This document shows positions 23,146 to 34,045 of a stretch of 64,000 nucleotides of DNA, in pieces. The stretch covers positions 10,959,052 to 11,023,051 of the forward strand of contig CM055098.1 in assembly GCA_029204225.1 (NCBI GenBank). The letters run 5' to 3'. This stretch comes from Diphasiastrum complanatum (taxonomy: Eukaryota > Streptophyta > Lycopodiopsida > Lycopodiales > Lycopodiaceae). Position 1 is the first letter of the stretch. Every line of letters begins with the position of its first letter. The translations under genes were made by a program, and so were the position numbers. The notes under the pieces are model-generated. The model was not told where the DNA came from. It saw nothing but the letters and a program-made list of their open reading frames with translations, and searched no databases.

Positions 23146-24514
23146 TAAACAAATATGTGCTCAAAATCAAGTATCTAGCAAACAAAGTTCTTGTCTAGTC
23201 AAGGCGGCAACTTAGATATCTTTGTATGAGGGTGGGGCATTGAAATATTTCATCATATGTCAAGATCAAGATTATACTTACTCATGGATGGAGAAGTTGG
23301 GGCCATTCCATCCAACGATGAAAGGGCAAGGAAAGATGGGGGGAGCAGAGGGGGAGGTGGTGGAGCCATCTGCACCATTTCATTGCCACCGATGGTGTGG
23401 AATAGGCCACTCCCTCATGGATGGGGGTGGGGCCTTTGCACACCCTATAGGAAAAACCCTAAAATAGAGAATACATGGGAAAGGGCCATATATTTTAGGC
23501 AATGGAGAGAACTCATCGGTTGCTTCCTCTCTTTCTCTGATTTTGTGGATCGATCGATCGATCACCCCTGCGACGGTGGGAGGAGGAATGTGGAGGTGGG
23601 CTTTAGGATTCTTTAGTATTTGTGTGTCATCCATCTTCTGATTCTGCAGATTTGAAGTTAGGGAAGATCTACAGGCTTGGACACTCACCTTGGGCAGACA
23701 TCTAGGGTTGAAGATGAATGGAATAGCGATCCAGCAACATAATTCAGTCAGCCGGTCTTTTGTTCCCTTTTGATTATCAAACTTATACTCTAGGCCTTCT
23801 ATTTGGAGGGTTGTTATGCAATGTCCGTTGGCTGCAGTAGATATATAGGCAGGAGTTTATTTGTTCAGTTGAATGATCTAAATCTGTAATTTTTTATTTT
23901 GTATGGCCATGGCATTGGTTTGTGACGGACTATTCCAGGTTCGTTGTTTGAAGAGCGATGCTGCTTGAGGGTGATCAGGGTTTGTTGGGCACTCTCTGCA
24001 CAAGTTTTTGGACAGCAATCGTCAGACAATCATCAGAATTTCAGGCTGAGTATTGCGATTTAGCACCAATTACAAGTGCCAAAGCAAAATTATTCAGTTA
24101 TTAAATGGATTGAATTTTCGTTTCTACAGAGCTCAATCTCAAAATCATGGCACTGGGTTTCACTAATCTGTGCTACTAGCCGAGGACTGGCACTCAGTTT
24201 CGCTTCGATGATGGATGGCATTCGCTGATGATATCAACTGAGGACACAACTCTGTCTGGTTGGAAGAAACAATAACTATGCAGGGTTACATGGCTAGAAT
24301 TGGTGCATCACAAGCCTGATTTTAGGGTAAAAACTGACTGTCATGCCTTAAAAGGTTTGGGTTTTTTCTCTTCCCTTGAAGCGAAGCGCTATGTGTCTCC
24401 AATCCAGGTAGCTGCTTTTTGTAACCTGAGCGAAACCTTTAAAGCATAAGAGGCACAGAGGTCTTTTTTTCATACTCTTTTTCTTTTTGGGAGCGAGAGC
24501 ATTCGCTTCCCGGC

Positions 24515-25123
24515 ATGGATGTAGAGATAGGAAAGGACGCAGTCAAGGTTCTCAGCCAATGCAGTAGCATGTTGGATGAAATGAAATTTGAAGCGCTAGC
24601 ACAAGCAGGTTGCTCCCTGATTCTGGACAAGGAAAGATCTGAAGAAACTTATTTGGGTCCTTTGCTTGATAAGGATACAAACGTTGAGCTTGTTAAGGAT
24701 GTATGTTCTACTTTGGCCTGCTTGTTTCTTGAAGCGGCAAAGAATGATGTTTCCTTGGAGAGTTTGGCATTGTTTCTCAGGAGTCGGTGTTCTTTTTTGG
24801 ATAAAAAAGCAACGACGATAGCGGGGATCTTTGCAGACAGAAAAGCCGAGTTGAGAGCACATTTGTCAGCTACTGCCAACCATTCCTACTTTTACAAGCT
24901 CTCTGGAGTAGAATGGAAACTCGATTACTGTGTATCTTCATCAGAGGATCGAACGTTAAAAGAATTCCTGTACCATATTTGTCTAAAGAAATGGATCTCG
25001 GAAGCTGAACAAGAAGATGATACTGCAATCCAATTCGTCTGCAGTGAGGAAGAGCTGCAAGATTTGGTGTCACGCTTGAAAGATGCCTGTAAATCAGTTG
25101 AAAGAGCTGGAGAGCATCATTGA
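24515..25123 (+). CDS. COMMD3: COMM domain-containing protein 3 homologue, intronless
   Basis: COMMD proteins form the ten-member ring of the Commander complex (with CCDC22, CCDC93 and Retriever), which recycles endosomal membrane cargo. The 202-residue frame matches the length of animal COMMD3 (about 195). Residues 1-120 are helical HN domain, with ACLFLEAAKNDVSLESLALF resembling the COMMD3 helical core. The COMM domain covers about 130-198, with the conserved VEWKLDY (Trp134) and a C-terminus, LQDLVSRLKDACKSVERA, nearly the same as human COMMD3. The ATG context (cggcATGG) is good. The absence of introns, while the other genes here have huge ones, allows an old retrogene, but no poly-A tail or flanking repeats are seen. 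AATAAA at about 25550 is a possible poly(A) signal. It is uncertain only whether the gene is expressed. Confidence 0.9.
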   Translation: MDVEIGKDAVKVLSQCSSMLDEMKFEALAQAGCSLILDKERSEETYLGPLLDKDTNVELVKDVCSTLACLFLEAAKNDVSLESLALFLRSRCSFLDKKATTIAGIFADRKAELRAHLSATANHSYFYKLSGVEWKLDYCVSSSEDRTLKEFLYHICLKKWISEAEQEDDTAIQFVCSEEELQDLVSRLKDACKSVERAGEHH

Positions 25124-26745
25124 TGCAACTCTTTCAATTGCTAGGGATCGCTAGAACACTTGCCTAAGTAGAAGAAATTGATGTGCTGACGCTTTGATTT
25201 TGTTTTGAATTGTAATATGGGTCACTGCAGTGAGTAAAGCTTGCACATTTGATCTCTAAGTTTTCTTGAGACAATCCCTTGCACAAGACTTATTTTTCAC
25301 TTGCATCGAACAACCATCTGCCGTTGTAAATTTTCTCAAAGATTGCATTTGGGAATCTGGAAAGCGCTTTACTTTTTCTAAAAGGCTGCTCACTCATAAT
25401 TGCTGTATCTCTTAGGGCTGAAAATATGTTCTTGAAGACTTGATCTGTCTTCGGTGATATTTTCAGGAGAATCCAGTGTGGCTTCAAGCTCTTGTTTTCA
25501 AGTTCCATGTGGTTGTGCTTGCCTCAACTTTAGGAAGAGTCATCCTGCAATAAATGGTGGGTTGGTGAAGGCTTCCTATCCTCTAGCGTTGGGAGTTATA
25601 CTTCTATCATCCTTACAAATGAGGGCATAGAAGAGAAAAAAATACTTCAGCAAGGTTAAATAATAGCGTCATGTTCTCTTTGTATGGCCACAATTTTCCC
25701 CTTTACCTCACTTGTCTTTTGTCAAAAATATAGACTAGATTTGCTCTTGCTATGTTCCACTGAAAAACTGAAGTCCAGAAATCTCAATTATCTCCTAGAG
25801 TACCTGGAAATGATTGCTTCCATGCAATTTATTTTGTCTCAGATTACAAATTTCAAAATGATCTCCAATTTTCTAAGCAACCTGGTTAGGTAATATCTTT
25901 CTTTGACTGTGAAAAGGTGGCTAGTAAGTACAATTTCAGTTGATTCACCCTAGTATGGTCAAATTCAGCTGAAGTTTCTAGTTACAAGATGAGATGTCTG
26001 GGCTTATTTTGCGGGAGGGAGCAGCCATGTTAAAGATGCTGAAGCCATTTTATCTTTGCTTTCTGTCTGTGAAAGACTATCAGATTTCTAAATCGTATGC
26101 TTGTTGCGTTAGATTTTGTTTTGTGGTTTGTCCAGGCACAATCTGTTTTGTACATCCCATTGTATTTCAGCTTTTCAAGCTACAAAAATCTTGCTGACTT
26201 TTATTGCAACATAGTGTGACAATTTTTGTGGTTGTGAACGGAGAGTCTAGCACACATCTATACATTGTCATCTGCACCCATAATTTCATCAAAAGCTCCA
26301 ATAGTCTATATGTTTGGTAGTCTGCTAGATAGGCACCAAGTGCGTATTTTTATAGTGAAAACTATTTTTTTCATTTCATCATTCATATAGTTTAGGTGTT
26401 GTATTATGGCGTTGTTACTTTTGCGGCCTAGAGTTTTCTAGCATTTTGACCAAACTTAGGGCTCATCTCCTCGACACTATTGATGGCCGGTCAGTTGGCA
26501 TTTGCATATGCCATCTTCTAGTGGCAGTGTTGCACATGAGCCCACCGATCCACACCACCCTTCCGCTACCCCCCCATCCATTGCCCCTTCTACAGACGCC
26601 CCCCCTTCCACTGTAGACGATGTTACCGAGCATCCCACCACCGACTTTGATGTCCATGATCGATGTCACCCCTAGCCCCCCCTCCCCGACCACTCATGCT
26701 CCTTTACGACAACTATTGAGGCCTCCCAGGACTAGGCCACAAACA
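25124..26745. other. COMMD3 3' flank and intergenic DNA
   Basis: AT-rich with no recognised gene. From about 26540 the sequence turns C-rich and can be read as a Pro/Ser/Thr linker, probably the start of the hAT fragment. Confidence 0.4.
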
Positions 26746-26925
26746 TTGGCTCAGTCCATGAGGAGGGCCGACTTTGATGTTGCTGATACGGTCGTGGCGT
26801 ATATTTTTTATGGAAGAATTAGCTTTCCTTTCCCCATTGTTGACACCACCCTATTTAGAGACGCCATGACTGGTGTTGCAACTTGTAATGCTAGTTACAG
26901 GACTCCTAGCATTGAGCTCTTGTGA
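26620..26925 (+). pseudogene. hAT transposase fragment (DUF659 start)
   Basis: After a Pro-rich linker, residues about 43-101 of this frame read ADTVVAYIFYGRISFPF, TTLFRDAMTGVA and YRTPSIELL. This follows the plant hAT/DUF659 pattern (Ala-x-x-Ile/Phe-Tyr, Ile-Pro-Phe, Tyr-Phe-x-x-Met, Tyr-x-x-Pro-Ser-x-x-x-Leu). It stops at the point where the catalytic domain would begin. No BED zinc finger or C-terminal dimerisation region is nearby. The match is by pattern, so moderate confidence. Confidence 0.55.
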
Positions 26926-27277
26926 GCCGTAGCCATGTTTCGCACTCACCTATAATTACGGCCGATTAAAACTTAATATGCATTTTTAATGGCCCCCCAG
27001 CAATTTACTCTTATATGCACTAATTAAAAAAAAATTGCAAGAAAAAAATGCAACGCACGTTTCGAAAATAATAATAATTTGAGTACTGATATTGTACGGC
27101 TGTTGAACGGACATGGACTGTAGAATATCATATCTAAGTGTTTATGACAAGTTCTTCTTGAGTTTTCATCTTTTATGTGTAGTTGATGCATGATTTCTAC
27201 ATTTGTAATAATGTGCTCTCTAAATTAGCTAAGGATCAAAGGGCATGAATAGGTCATTTGGATTTGATTGTTCCACA
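26926..27277. repeat. Probable 5' LTR region of Copia element 3
   Basis: The inner end, TTCCACA, abuts a primer-binding site at 27278. A TGTTGAACGGAC start at about 27104 would give a short LTR of about 175 bp, but there is no second copy in the window to confirm it. Confidence 0.35.
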
Positions 27278-27869
27278 TGGTATCAAAGCTTTGTTGTAGG
27301 CTATATTTGGAGGAGAAGCCAATTCTAGTGAGTGATTTGGAGGCGCCATCAATTCTGGAGTGTGCTAGAATGGTTCCTTGTCAAAATCAAGCATTTCCAA
27401 GTGTAGAAAAGAGATATTTGTAATGCAAAGCTCAATTTAGGTTAAAATACTTGTAGTAGGCCGATTTCCTTCTCTACTTGTTGGATTGTGGCGAGTTTTA
27501 ATGCATAAAAAAGGATTCAGATCATTCTTCAAGATTCTATATCAAGTTCCTAGCTTTTGCATGTAGAATTTGTGTGATTCAATATATGCATTTTTGTGAT
27601 AACCCTAAAATTGATAGGATCTCTTGATTTTGAAGTTGTTGGACTTTTCAAGCGTGTGTTTCAATCTTAGGAGAGTGCGAAAGTTCATGATATTGTAGGT
27701 TGATCAAGTGCCATCAATTCTATGTGTTGGATTTGCTAGTTTTGTGCAAGAAAGAGATTTGAGAGGATCCATATCTTTGTGATTTCTTCTCGAATTCATT
27801 TGTTCACTTTCAAGAGATTGCTAAGTGCATTGGAACAGGTCGAAAGAGAAGATCAAATCATTGCAACAT

Positions 27870-28640
27870 GGCTACAAATGGAGGCTTCATGTTGGAGCGA
27901 TGATAGGCTTACATCAAGCAACTATTCAACTTGGAAGGTGAGACTGGAATCTCTCCTTGAAATGAATGAGTTGATGGACATTGTTGTAGATGTGGAGGAG
28001 AAACCTTTGGCACCTAAAAAACAATTGAGGTATGATAGGAGGGAAAAGAAAGCTCTTCATGTTATCAAGATGAATGTGACTAATGAACTTCTCAAGATAG
28101 TTGGTAAGTGCACTACATCTACTGAGGCTTGGTAATCTTTAAAGAAGGTTTATGAGTCCAAGTCTACATCAAGGATTCTAACTCTTAGAAGGCAATTCTT
28201 TCAAAGTTTACAAAAGAATGATGAAAGTGCTCATGCTTTTGTTTTGAGGGTTAAAGCATTCATGAGTTAGCATGTATTGATGAAAGCATTAAGGAGGTAG
28301 AACTTGTTCAAGTAGTCCTTAATGGCTTGTTGAATGATCCTGGTAATCTTGTTCAAAGTTTTGTTATTCAAAAGACATTGCCAAGTATGGAGGACTTGCA
28401 AGAAATCTTGGTGAATGAGGAGTTTAGGCTTCTATCAAGAAGGGGATCCACTTCCACATCTCAAGTTGAAAAGGAGGAGACTATGTTCTCAAGGGGCAAG
28501 TTCAAGGGCAAGAGCAAAAGCAAAAGCAAGTGGTCTAAAGGGAAAGATCAAAGTGAGCTTTCTACTTTTGGGTAAGAAGAACGATAGATCTAAGCTAAAA
28601 TGTTTCTATTGTAGAGTCAAATGACATTATGCTAATAAAT
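27870..28640 (+). pseudogene. Copia 3 gag with two stops
   Basis: LTSSNYSTWKVRLESLLEMN, KALHVIKMNVTNELL and STEAW are followed by a stop at 28133. SRILTLRRQFFQSL and AHAFVLRVKAF run to a frameshift near 28265. The last part has LVQVVLNGLL, LPSMEDLQEILVNEE and a Lys/Ser-rich end, with a CFYC zinc-knuckle start at about 28600. Confidence 0.87.
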
Positions 28641-28655
28641 GTTTGAAGAAGCAAA

Positions 28656-29150
28656 GTGATTAAGGTAGCAAGCAAATCAACTTTACTACTAATGGTAGTG
28701 TGTTCTTCAAGTCCAATATCAAGTGAAGGTGACAAAGATTCATGGTGGATTGATAGTGGAGCTAGTTCACACATGACTAGTCACAAGGAGTTCTTTACTT
28801 CTTTGGTTAATTATGATGGAGCCAAGAAAGTGATTCACATGGCCAATGGTGGTGAGTGTGTGATTGAGGGTATTGGTTCAATTCCTATTTGTCTTTCTAT
28901 TAATAGGAAAGAAATACTTGATGGTATTCTTTACATTCCTTCACTTTCAAAGAATTTGTTAAGTTTTGGTCAAATGATAGAGAAAGGATACATGGTAAAG
29001 TTTGATGGTGATGTTTGTTTCATTACAAAGGAAGAAATCTTAGTTGCTAAGGGCAATAGACAAGGTACACTTTTCAAGCTTGATGCTTTTGTTATGGGTA
29101 GCAAAAAGGATGGAATGGAAAAGGAGATTGGTCTGAACTTTCCAAAGTAA
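28656..29150 (+). pseudogene. Copia 3 protease and start of GAG-pre-integrase
   Basis: The protease motif SWWIDSGASSHMTSHKEFF has the catalytic Asp; then GGECVIEGIGSIPI, YIPSLSKNLLSFGQM and NRQGTLFKLDAFVMG. Ends at a stop, after which similarity is lost. Confidence 0.9.
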
Positions 29151-30410
29151 CATTCCGAACCTTGCAAAGAATAAAAAAAAGCCCAAACTTAAGTTTTTGA
29201 AGCATGGGATGTAAGTACTTTTCCGATTGATAACTTTAAAAAAAATAACGTAATTTATGACAGTACCAATGTCTAAATGAACTATACTGTAGTTTTGGGT
29301 GATACTACCTTCCGTATAGCTTCATAGAGCTTCATACCTGAATGCGAAGTGAGGTGATTTCTTGCGAGCTACACATCTTCCACTGCTTCAAGCAAAACCC
29401 TGCTTATTTACTACCGATTCAAAACCGAAAGTGATGGATTAATGGTAGTGCAACCTTTTTCATGCAATATTGTTATCTTGCAACGGTGTTAAACTCAAAC
29501 ACAAGCACTTCCTTATTATAAGCCAATATTCGTGTGTCAAGGGGTGATGGAGTCATCAATTCCTAGCTCGATTGTTTATCGAATATAGAAAGCAGTAAGG
29601 TATTAACGTTACTTATGCATTTAGATAGCTATAGTTATAAAAAAAAACCAGCACATTTCATACTTACATCCCAAGCTAACCAAGTGCATTAGTCATCTAC
29701 TGATCATATACATATTGTGTTCTTTATTATAATCACAAGCATGTATTGAAATGAGCCACAATCATATTGGGTGACCTACTACAAAAGGTTTCCGTAGAGA
29801 CAAACTTATGCATTATCAATAGCCATAGATGCTTTTATCATTCTGAAAACCAGTAGACAGCGATGGAGGTCCATTGCACTTCAAATGGCTATCCTTTACG
29901 ATAGTCTACCCACAAAAAAATGTGTGGAGCATGTCCATCGCAATCCAAACGTGATACACTTCAAGAAACATAGCATATGGAGCAGGTCCATCACACTTCT
30001 GAAGGAATCCATCAGCACACTATTACTATGCTCCAATCCTCACGAAGCAATAGTAGGAGGCGCGAACTTCTGTCCATTAGAATGCGCTGACCAACGGCCC
30101 ATCATTTTTTACAAAACAGTATCAATCATGCATGAACTTAGCAACACAATAATGTGGTGATTGTTTGCTCTCAGAAGCAAGCCCATATGTGAAGAGGTGA
30201 ATAACATATCTGTGGTATTGTTCACTATTGTTTTTGAGACAACACCCACATGTATTCGCTTCCAAACGTGTATTCCGGAAGCAAGAATGTAGTATCGATC
30301 TATGATAATCAAAGTATCATGTGAGCTCATTCCCTTTCTAGCATAACAAGCTAATGATACTCCTTCGATGCATATGATCATTCAATCAAACAAACCATAG
30401 CTTTCTTAGC
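29151..30410. other. Intergenic, unassigned
   Basis: No known protein, no clear repeats. It may include the untranslated 3' part of the Penelope-like element on the minus strand, but no GIY-YIG endonuclease motif was seen. Confidence 0.35.
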
Positions 30411-30558
30411 TTAGTTTGCAAAATCTTCCACCCGAATACTCTTCCACAAAGCTTTCACAGGTAAACTCTCATCCAAGCAGAGATGGCAGTAGTAGAAAAG
30501 CCAACCAAGTTCCTTCCTTGTATCAAACTTCTTAATATAAAAAATGTCAGACTCAGAA

Positions 30559-30909
30559 TCAAAGGTAGTAGTAACATTCAAAAAGTTTACTGTATTGCCA
30601 TTCGACTCCTCGCTTTTGATGGTCAAGCAGAGGATAAATCCATTTAGCATTATCAAAGGTACGCAGTTGTTCTTTATACAGAAATAAGAGCGCAATCGGA
30701 TTATTAATAAAACAGATGTCATCTATATACCGAAAGGTACTCTTGAACGCCCGTAAATATTTAATTTTTTTAAGTCTGGCAAGTCTTTTCATAAAATGTG
30801 ATTCATAAAATGACAAGTACCAGGTACACCACGTAGGGGAACAGGCAAAGCCCATGGGTATAACACGCAAACTTGTCTCCAAGCTTTGTTTCCGAGTCTC
30901 ACAACGCAA
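30559..30909 (-). pseudogene. Penelope-like RT catalytic core
   Basis: IPMGFACSPTWCTWYLSFYE is followed by the polymerase motif RYIDDICFINN. The frame upstream of IPMG is shifted: LLCQWNDLLIDHCVVRLGN lies one frame over at about 30890-30960. Confidence 0.75.
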
Positions 30910-31231
30910 TGGTCAATCAGTAAATCATTCCATTGGCAAAGTAGTAACTTGTCCATATGCATCCATTTTTCAGTTGGTTTGCTTATCCATTTCCATTTAC
31001 ATTTCTCATGATTAGATTTTCATTTATAGGCAAGATTTTTGTTCTTGTTGAATTTGAAAGCATACAAGATCATTTTCCGTATAATAGTCTTAAGTCCATC
31101 CATGCCATTAAGAGGGATGTTTTCATAACACTTAGAGATGTTAGTGGACCACATAGAAGTGATCTTATTTGGCACATTAAGATAAAAATTAGTGGATGAG
31201 TCGCACTGCCAAAATAGGTCGGTATCCACAT

Positions 31232-32053
31232 TTAGGTAGCTCCATTAGAATGTGCCTTAAGGCATGCCCACTCCATGAGGAGCAGAGACATAATACCAAG
31301 AGCTCCAGAAATAAATGTGGCCACCTTTGAAAAGTAGTAGTCATATGTCTTTATAATCCATCTGAAGGTATTTTTATGTGCTTTAAAAGTGCAGAGTAGA
31401 AACGGTAATTCTTCTTTGCCTAGAAAGTAATTTGGTAGTATATTAGAAAAAGTATGCTTAGTAACAGTCAAGGCATTATCAATGTTATTGTTATCAACAT
31501 CTGGAAAATGGGCAAAATCTGGACCAGATAATCTTTGCAATGTCAAGTTTCTAACAAAGTATATGCACATGAAACAAGGAATATGATGGGTTCTATCTAC
31601 TCCATTCACATACAGAAAGGTAGTAATCCAATCACATTCATCAATAACATTCTTTAAATCCTTCTTTGCGATGTTTTTACCATGAAGCCATCTAGTCTTC
31701 TTTAAAAAGTTTGTCACTGTAAGCTTGCAAATTAGAGCATGTTCCACAATAATGTCATAATCCATATTCTGATAATTGGGTAAGAAAGTAGCCACTTTAA
31801 AGCATCCGTGATAAAGTTCCAAAGTGACCTCATTCATATTAGATTGACGTAAAGGAATATGATTAAGTCCTTTGTTTAGGTCATTCCTTAAAAGTTTACT
31901 ATTGATAATTCCAATATTCATAGAAATAACATGCCCAAAATTATTATCAATAAACTCTTTAAAGCATTTGAAATTTGAGCACATACAAGGTGGGATATTA
32001 TCGATATCGAACTCACAAAAGACTTGAAAGGACTTATACCATTCATGTTTCAA
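31232..32053 (-). pseudogene. Penelope-like RT N-terminal region, longest open frame
   Basis: A 273-codon frame upstream of motif A. It has a PPCMCSNF cysteine motif, GHVISMNIGIINSKLLRNDL and the fingers-like LLCTFKAHKNTFRWIIKTYD. Confidence 0.7.
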
Positions 32054-32460
32054 ATGTGCAAAAAAAGTCTAGCCAAACACAATTTGCTCAAAGATGTCAT
32101 CAATGTAACCAAAAAATATGAAGTAAAGTCTCAGAATGAAGTTGTTTAATGTTTATACTCTCAAAGCATCTATTATAGTAACGTAAATGCAAAAACATCT
32201 TTCCTTTATCTCTTCGAACCAAAAGTTGTTGCGTATCAACTGCATTGACCTCCAATACTCTAAGATCTTCAATATCCTCCTGCACATAGATCAATCATGG
32301 TAAAAGTACATTTTTATGATAGGAAGATCTCCTTTGCCACCACTGCTTTGCCCTTCATTGTCTATACTTAGAAAGTATTTCATCTTCTTGTTGTCGCTAC
32401 CTGATATGACTGAACTTGGATTATTCAAATTGACAGAACCTATTTTTCTGCTTGTATTCA

Positions 32461-32685
32461 GGAAGTATTTATCATGTTAAGGTAGAGAAGCTAGGCTTTT
32501 TAAGAAGACGTTCAATTTCTTGTATATTTTCAGCATCGCCAAGGTGTGCAAGCAACTTGGTAGTAGGGTTAAGGGAAAGTTCAATGTCTGAAGAGGTTAA
32601 GGAGAAATGGAGAACGCGGATGGAGAAGAGAGCAAGAATATTTGCGGAACAGCTCTCCCGCTATAATAGGCTGCTAGATGCATAA
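32461..32685 (+). CDS. Unrecognised possible terminal exon
   Basis: An open frame preceded by good acceptor sequences (TTCTGCTTGTATTCAG at 32460 and CTTGTATATTTTCAG at 32534). It ends in a charged helix, SEEVKEKWRTRMEKRARIF, then AEQLSRYNRLLDA and a stop. No other exons were found, I do not recognise the protein, and it may be chance. Confidence 0.2.
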   Translation, partial: GSIYHVKVEKLGFLRRRSISCIFSASPRCASNLVVGLRESSMSEEVKEKWRTRMEKRARIFAEQLSRYNRLLDA

Positions 32686-32859
32686 ACAATCTAATAGATT
32701 GTTAATGCTGAGTGTAGTCATAGCTCAAGCACTCCATGCCCAACAGGATCTTAAAAATTATTTCATACTCACAAAAACAAAATGAGTATAGTCCACCGAA
32801 GAGATTAGAAATGGTTTGAGATATTACTTGATATTAAATTCAATAAGAAGTTCAGTTCT
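32686..32859. other. Short AT-rich stretch before the Copia 4 LTR
   Basis: Nothing recognisable. Confidence 0.3.
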
Positions 32860-34032
32860 GAAATAGATTGAAAGAGCAGTATGATAGCGCAAGTTCGTCT
32901 GATCAGAAGCTGAGGAGTCGTAGATGTCCGTGTTCTGATCAGAGTGAGTGAACAAGTGTTATCAAACAACAATGAAGTGCATTCAAATCACAACAAGCAT
33001 TCATCTACGTTATTCGCACATAGAAAAGCGTAATGCTGCTATATTACACTGAATGCACAACAAAATAGCAGTTACAACCAGAATGACGACGTAACTGGGA
33101 GGCTCAAAATCATTCGTCCCATGGACGGAATATCCCATAGAGTGTGCTGGGATGATCCATTTATAGATTACATCCATATATTAATTGGGATAAATGTTTG
33201 TCATCTAATTAGGCAAGCTGTTGTACTTGGAAGTATTTGGCTTGTGATGAAAAATGTACATTGTGTACATGGTCAACCCGTAGGGAATGTTGATGCGGAC
33301 GAGGACGTTGCAAATTCTCTCACTTCGCATTTTAGGAAAAGTGGTTTTCTCTCAATTCACATTTTAAGGGAAGTGGTTTTCTCTCACTTCTCATTTTGGG
33401 AAGTGGCTGGGAATGTTCCTCGTTGAAACAGACGACCTTTTTCTCTCTCTTCGGGATTTTGCAAAAAGCCAAAGGTGCCCTAAAACAGTTTGATTCTGAA
33501 AAGTAGATGACCTTCGAAAATTTTCTCCTCTTTGCATTTTGTGAAAAAGCCAAAGGTGTTGAAAACAGTTGAACTTTTGAACTGTGCATAAGTTGACTTC
33601 TTCAAAATAATTGAAAGGAAGAAGCCGAAGGTAAGTGTCGCATTTTTCGGAAAAATGCAAAAAATATGAACTGTGCGACACTTAGTGCATTTCTCCAGAC
33701 TGTTGAAAAAGTAATGTATTTCTGCATACTTGTTCTAAATGCTAGTTTGTGGAAGTCCTTGAAGATGGCCAAGTCTTCAATGGTCTTCAAATAGTTGAAC
33801 TTTTTGAACATGGAGAATAATAGGATTGGTTACCCTTTGCTGGAGATCAGCCAGAAGTCCGTTGTAGACGTTCTTCAAATAATTTGGTTGTCTAAGTTAT
33901 GATTCCTCAGGTATTAGATGAGCAGACTTTGAATTCAAAAATAGGTTTCACCTGACCCTAGATCAAAGATGAACAAACGTGCAGGAAGAATCTTAAAATA
34001 GGAGGAGGCAACTGTGGGCTTAATTTCCAACA
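32860..34032 (-). repeat. 3' LTR of Copia element 4
   Basis: The minus strand reads AAGGGGGATTGTTGG: a polypurine tract then TGTTGGAAATTA starting at 34032. Up to about 1.17 kb; the outer end is not defined. Inside are a tandem repeat of about 40 bp (33319-33410, AAGTGGTTTTCTCTCA units) and a nested hairpin at 33633-33682. Confidence 0.6.
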
Positions 34033-34043
34033 ATCCCCCTTAA
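34033..34043 (-). promoter_or_regulatory. Copia 4 polypurine tract
   Basis: The minus strand reads TTAAGGGGGAT immediately before the TGTTGG start of the LTR and just after the RNase H coding end. Confidence 0.8.
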
Positions 34044-34045
34044 GG

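Larger units (their letters stand above)
22601..24514. other. Intergenic and COMMD3 upstream region
   Basis: Holds a poly-C run and a tandem repeat (listed separately), then more GC-rich DNA with a CGATCGATCGATCGATCA stretch at about 23550. Nothing recognisable as a gene. The last 300 bp is the presumed promoter and 5' UTR of COMMD3. Confidence 0.4.
27278..29150 (+). mobile_element. Copia element 3, gag-protease fragment
   Basis: Starts with a primer-binding site TGGTATCAAAGC at 27278-27289, then a roughly 590-bp leader, gag and protease. It ends abruptly after the GAG-pre-integrase start; integrase, RT, RNase H and 3' LTR are missing. Its family is related to Copia 1 (LTSSNYSTWKVRLESLL against LTSTNYSIWKVRMESLL). 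Confidence 0.87.
30411..32294 (-). mobile_element. Penelope-like retroelement fragment (RT), decayed
   Basis: Minus-strand frames in order: 32100-32294 (FLHLRYYNRCFESINIKQL), 31232-32053 (PPCMCSNFKCFKEFI, SKLLRNDLNKGLNHIPLR, LPFLLCTFKAHKNTFRWI), 31020-31229 (RT motif A-like STNISKCYENIPLNG), 30559-30909 (GFACSPTWCTWYLSFYE and the catalytic FRYIDDICFINNP) and 30411-30722 (NFLNVTTTFDSESDIFYIKK). Motif style, especially RYIDD and CSPTWC, fits Penelope-like RT rather than LTR or ordinary LINE RT. Neither a GIY-YIG endonuclease nor long terminal repeats were found, so it is either an endonuclease-lacking type or truncated. At least four frameshifts or stops make it inactive. Subfamily assignment is inference. 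Confidence 0.72.

Noticed and set aside
29151-30410. GIY-YIG endonuclease of the Penelope-like element
   Set aside because: I looked for the motif in all frames downstream of the RT and did not see it.
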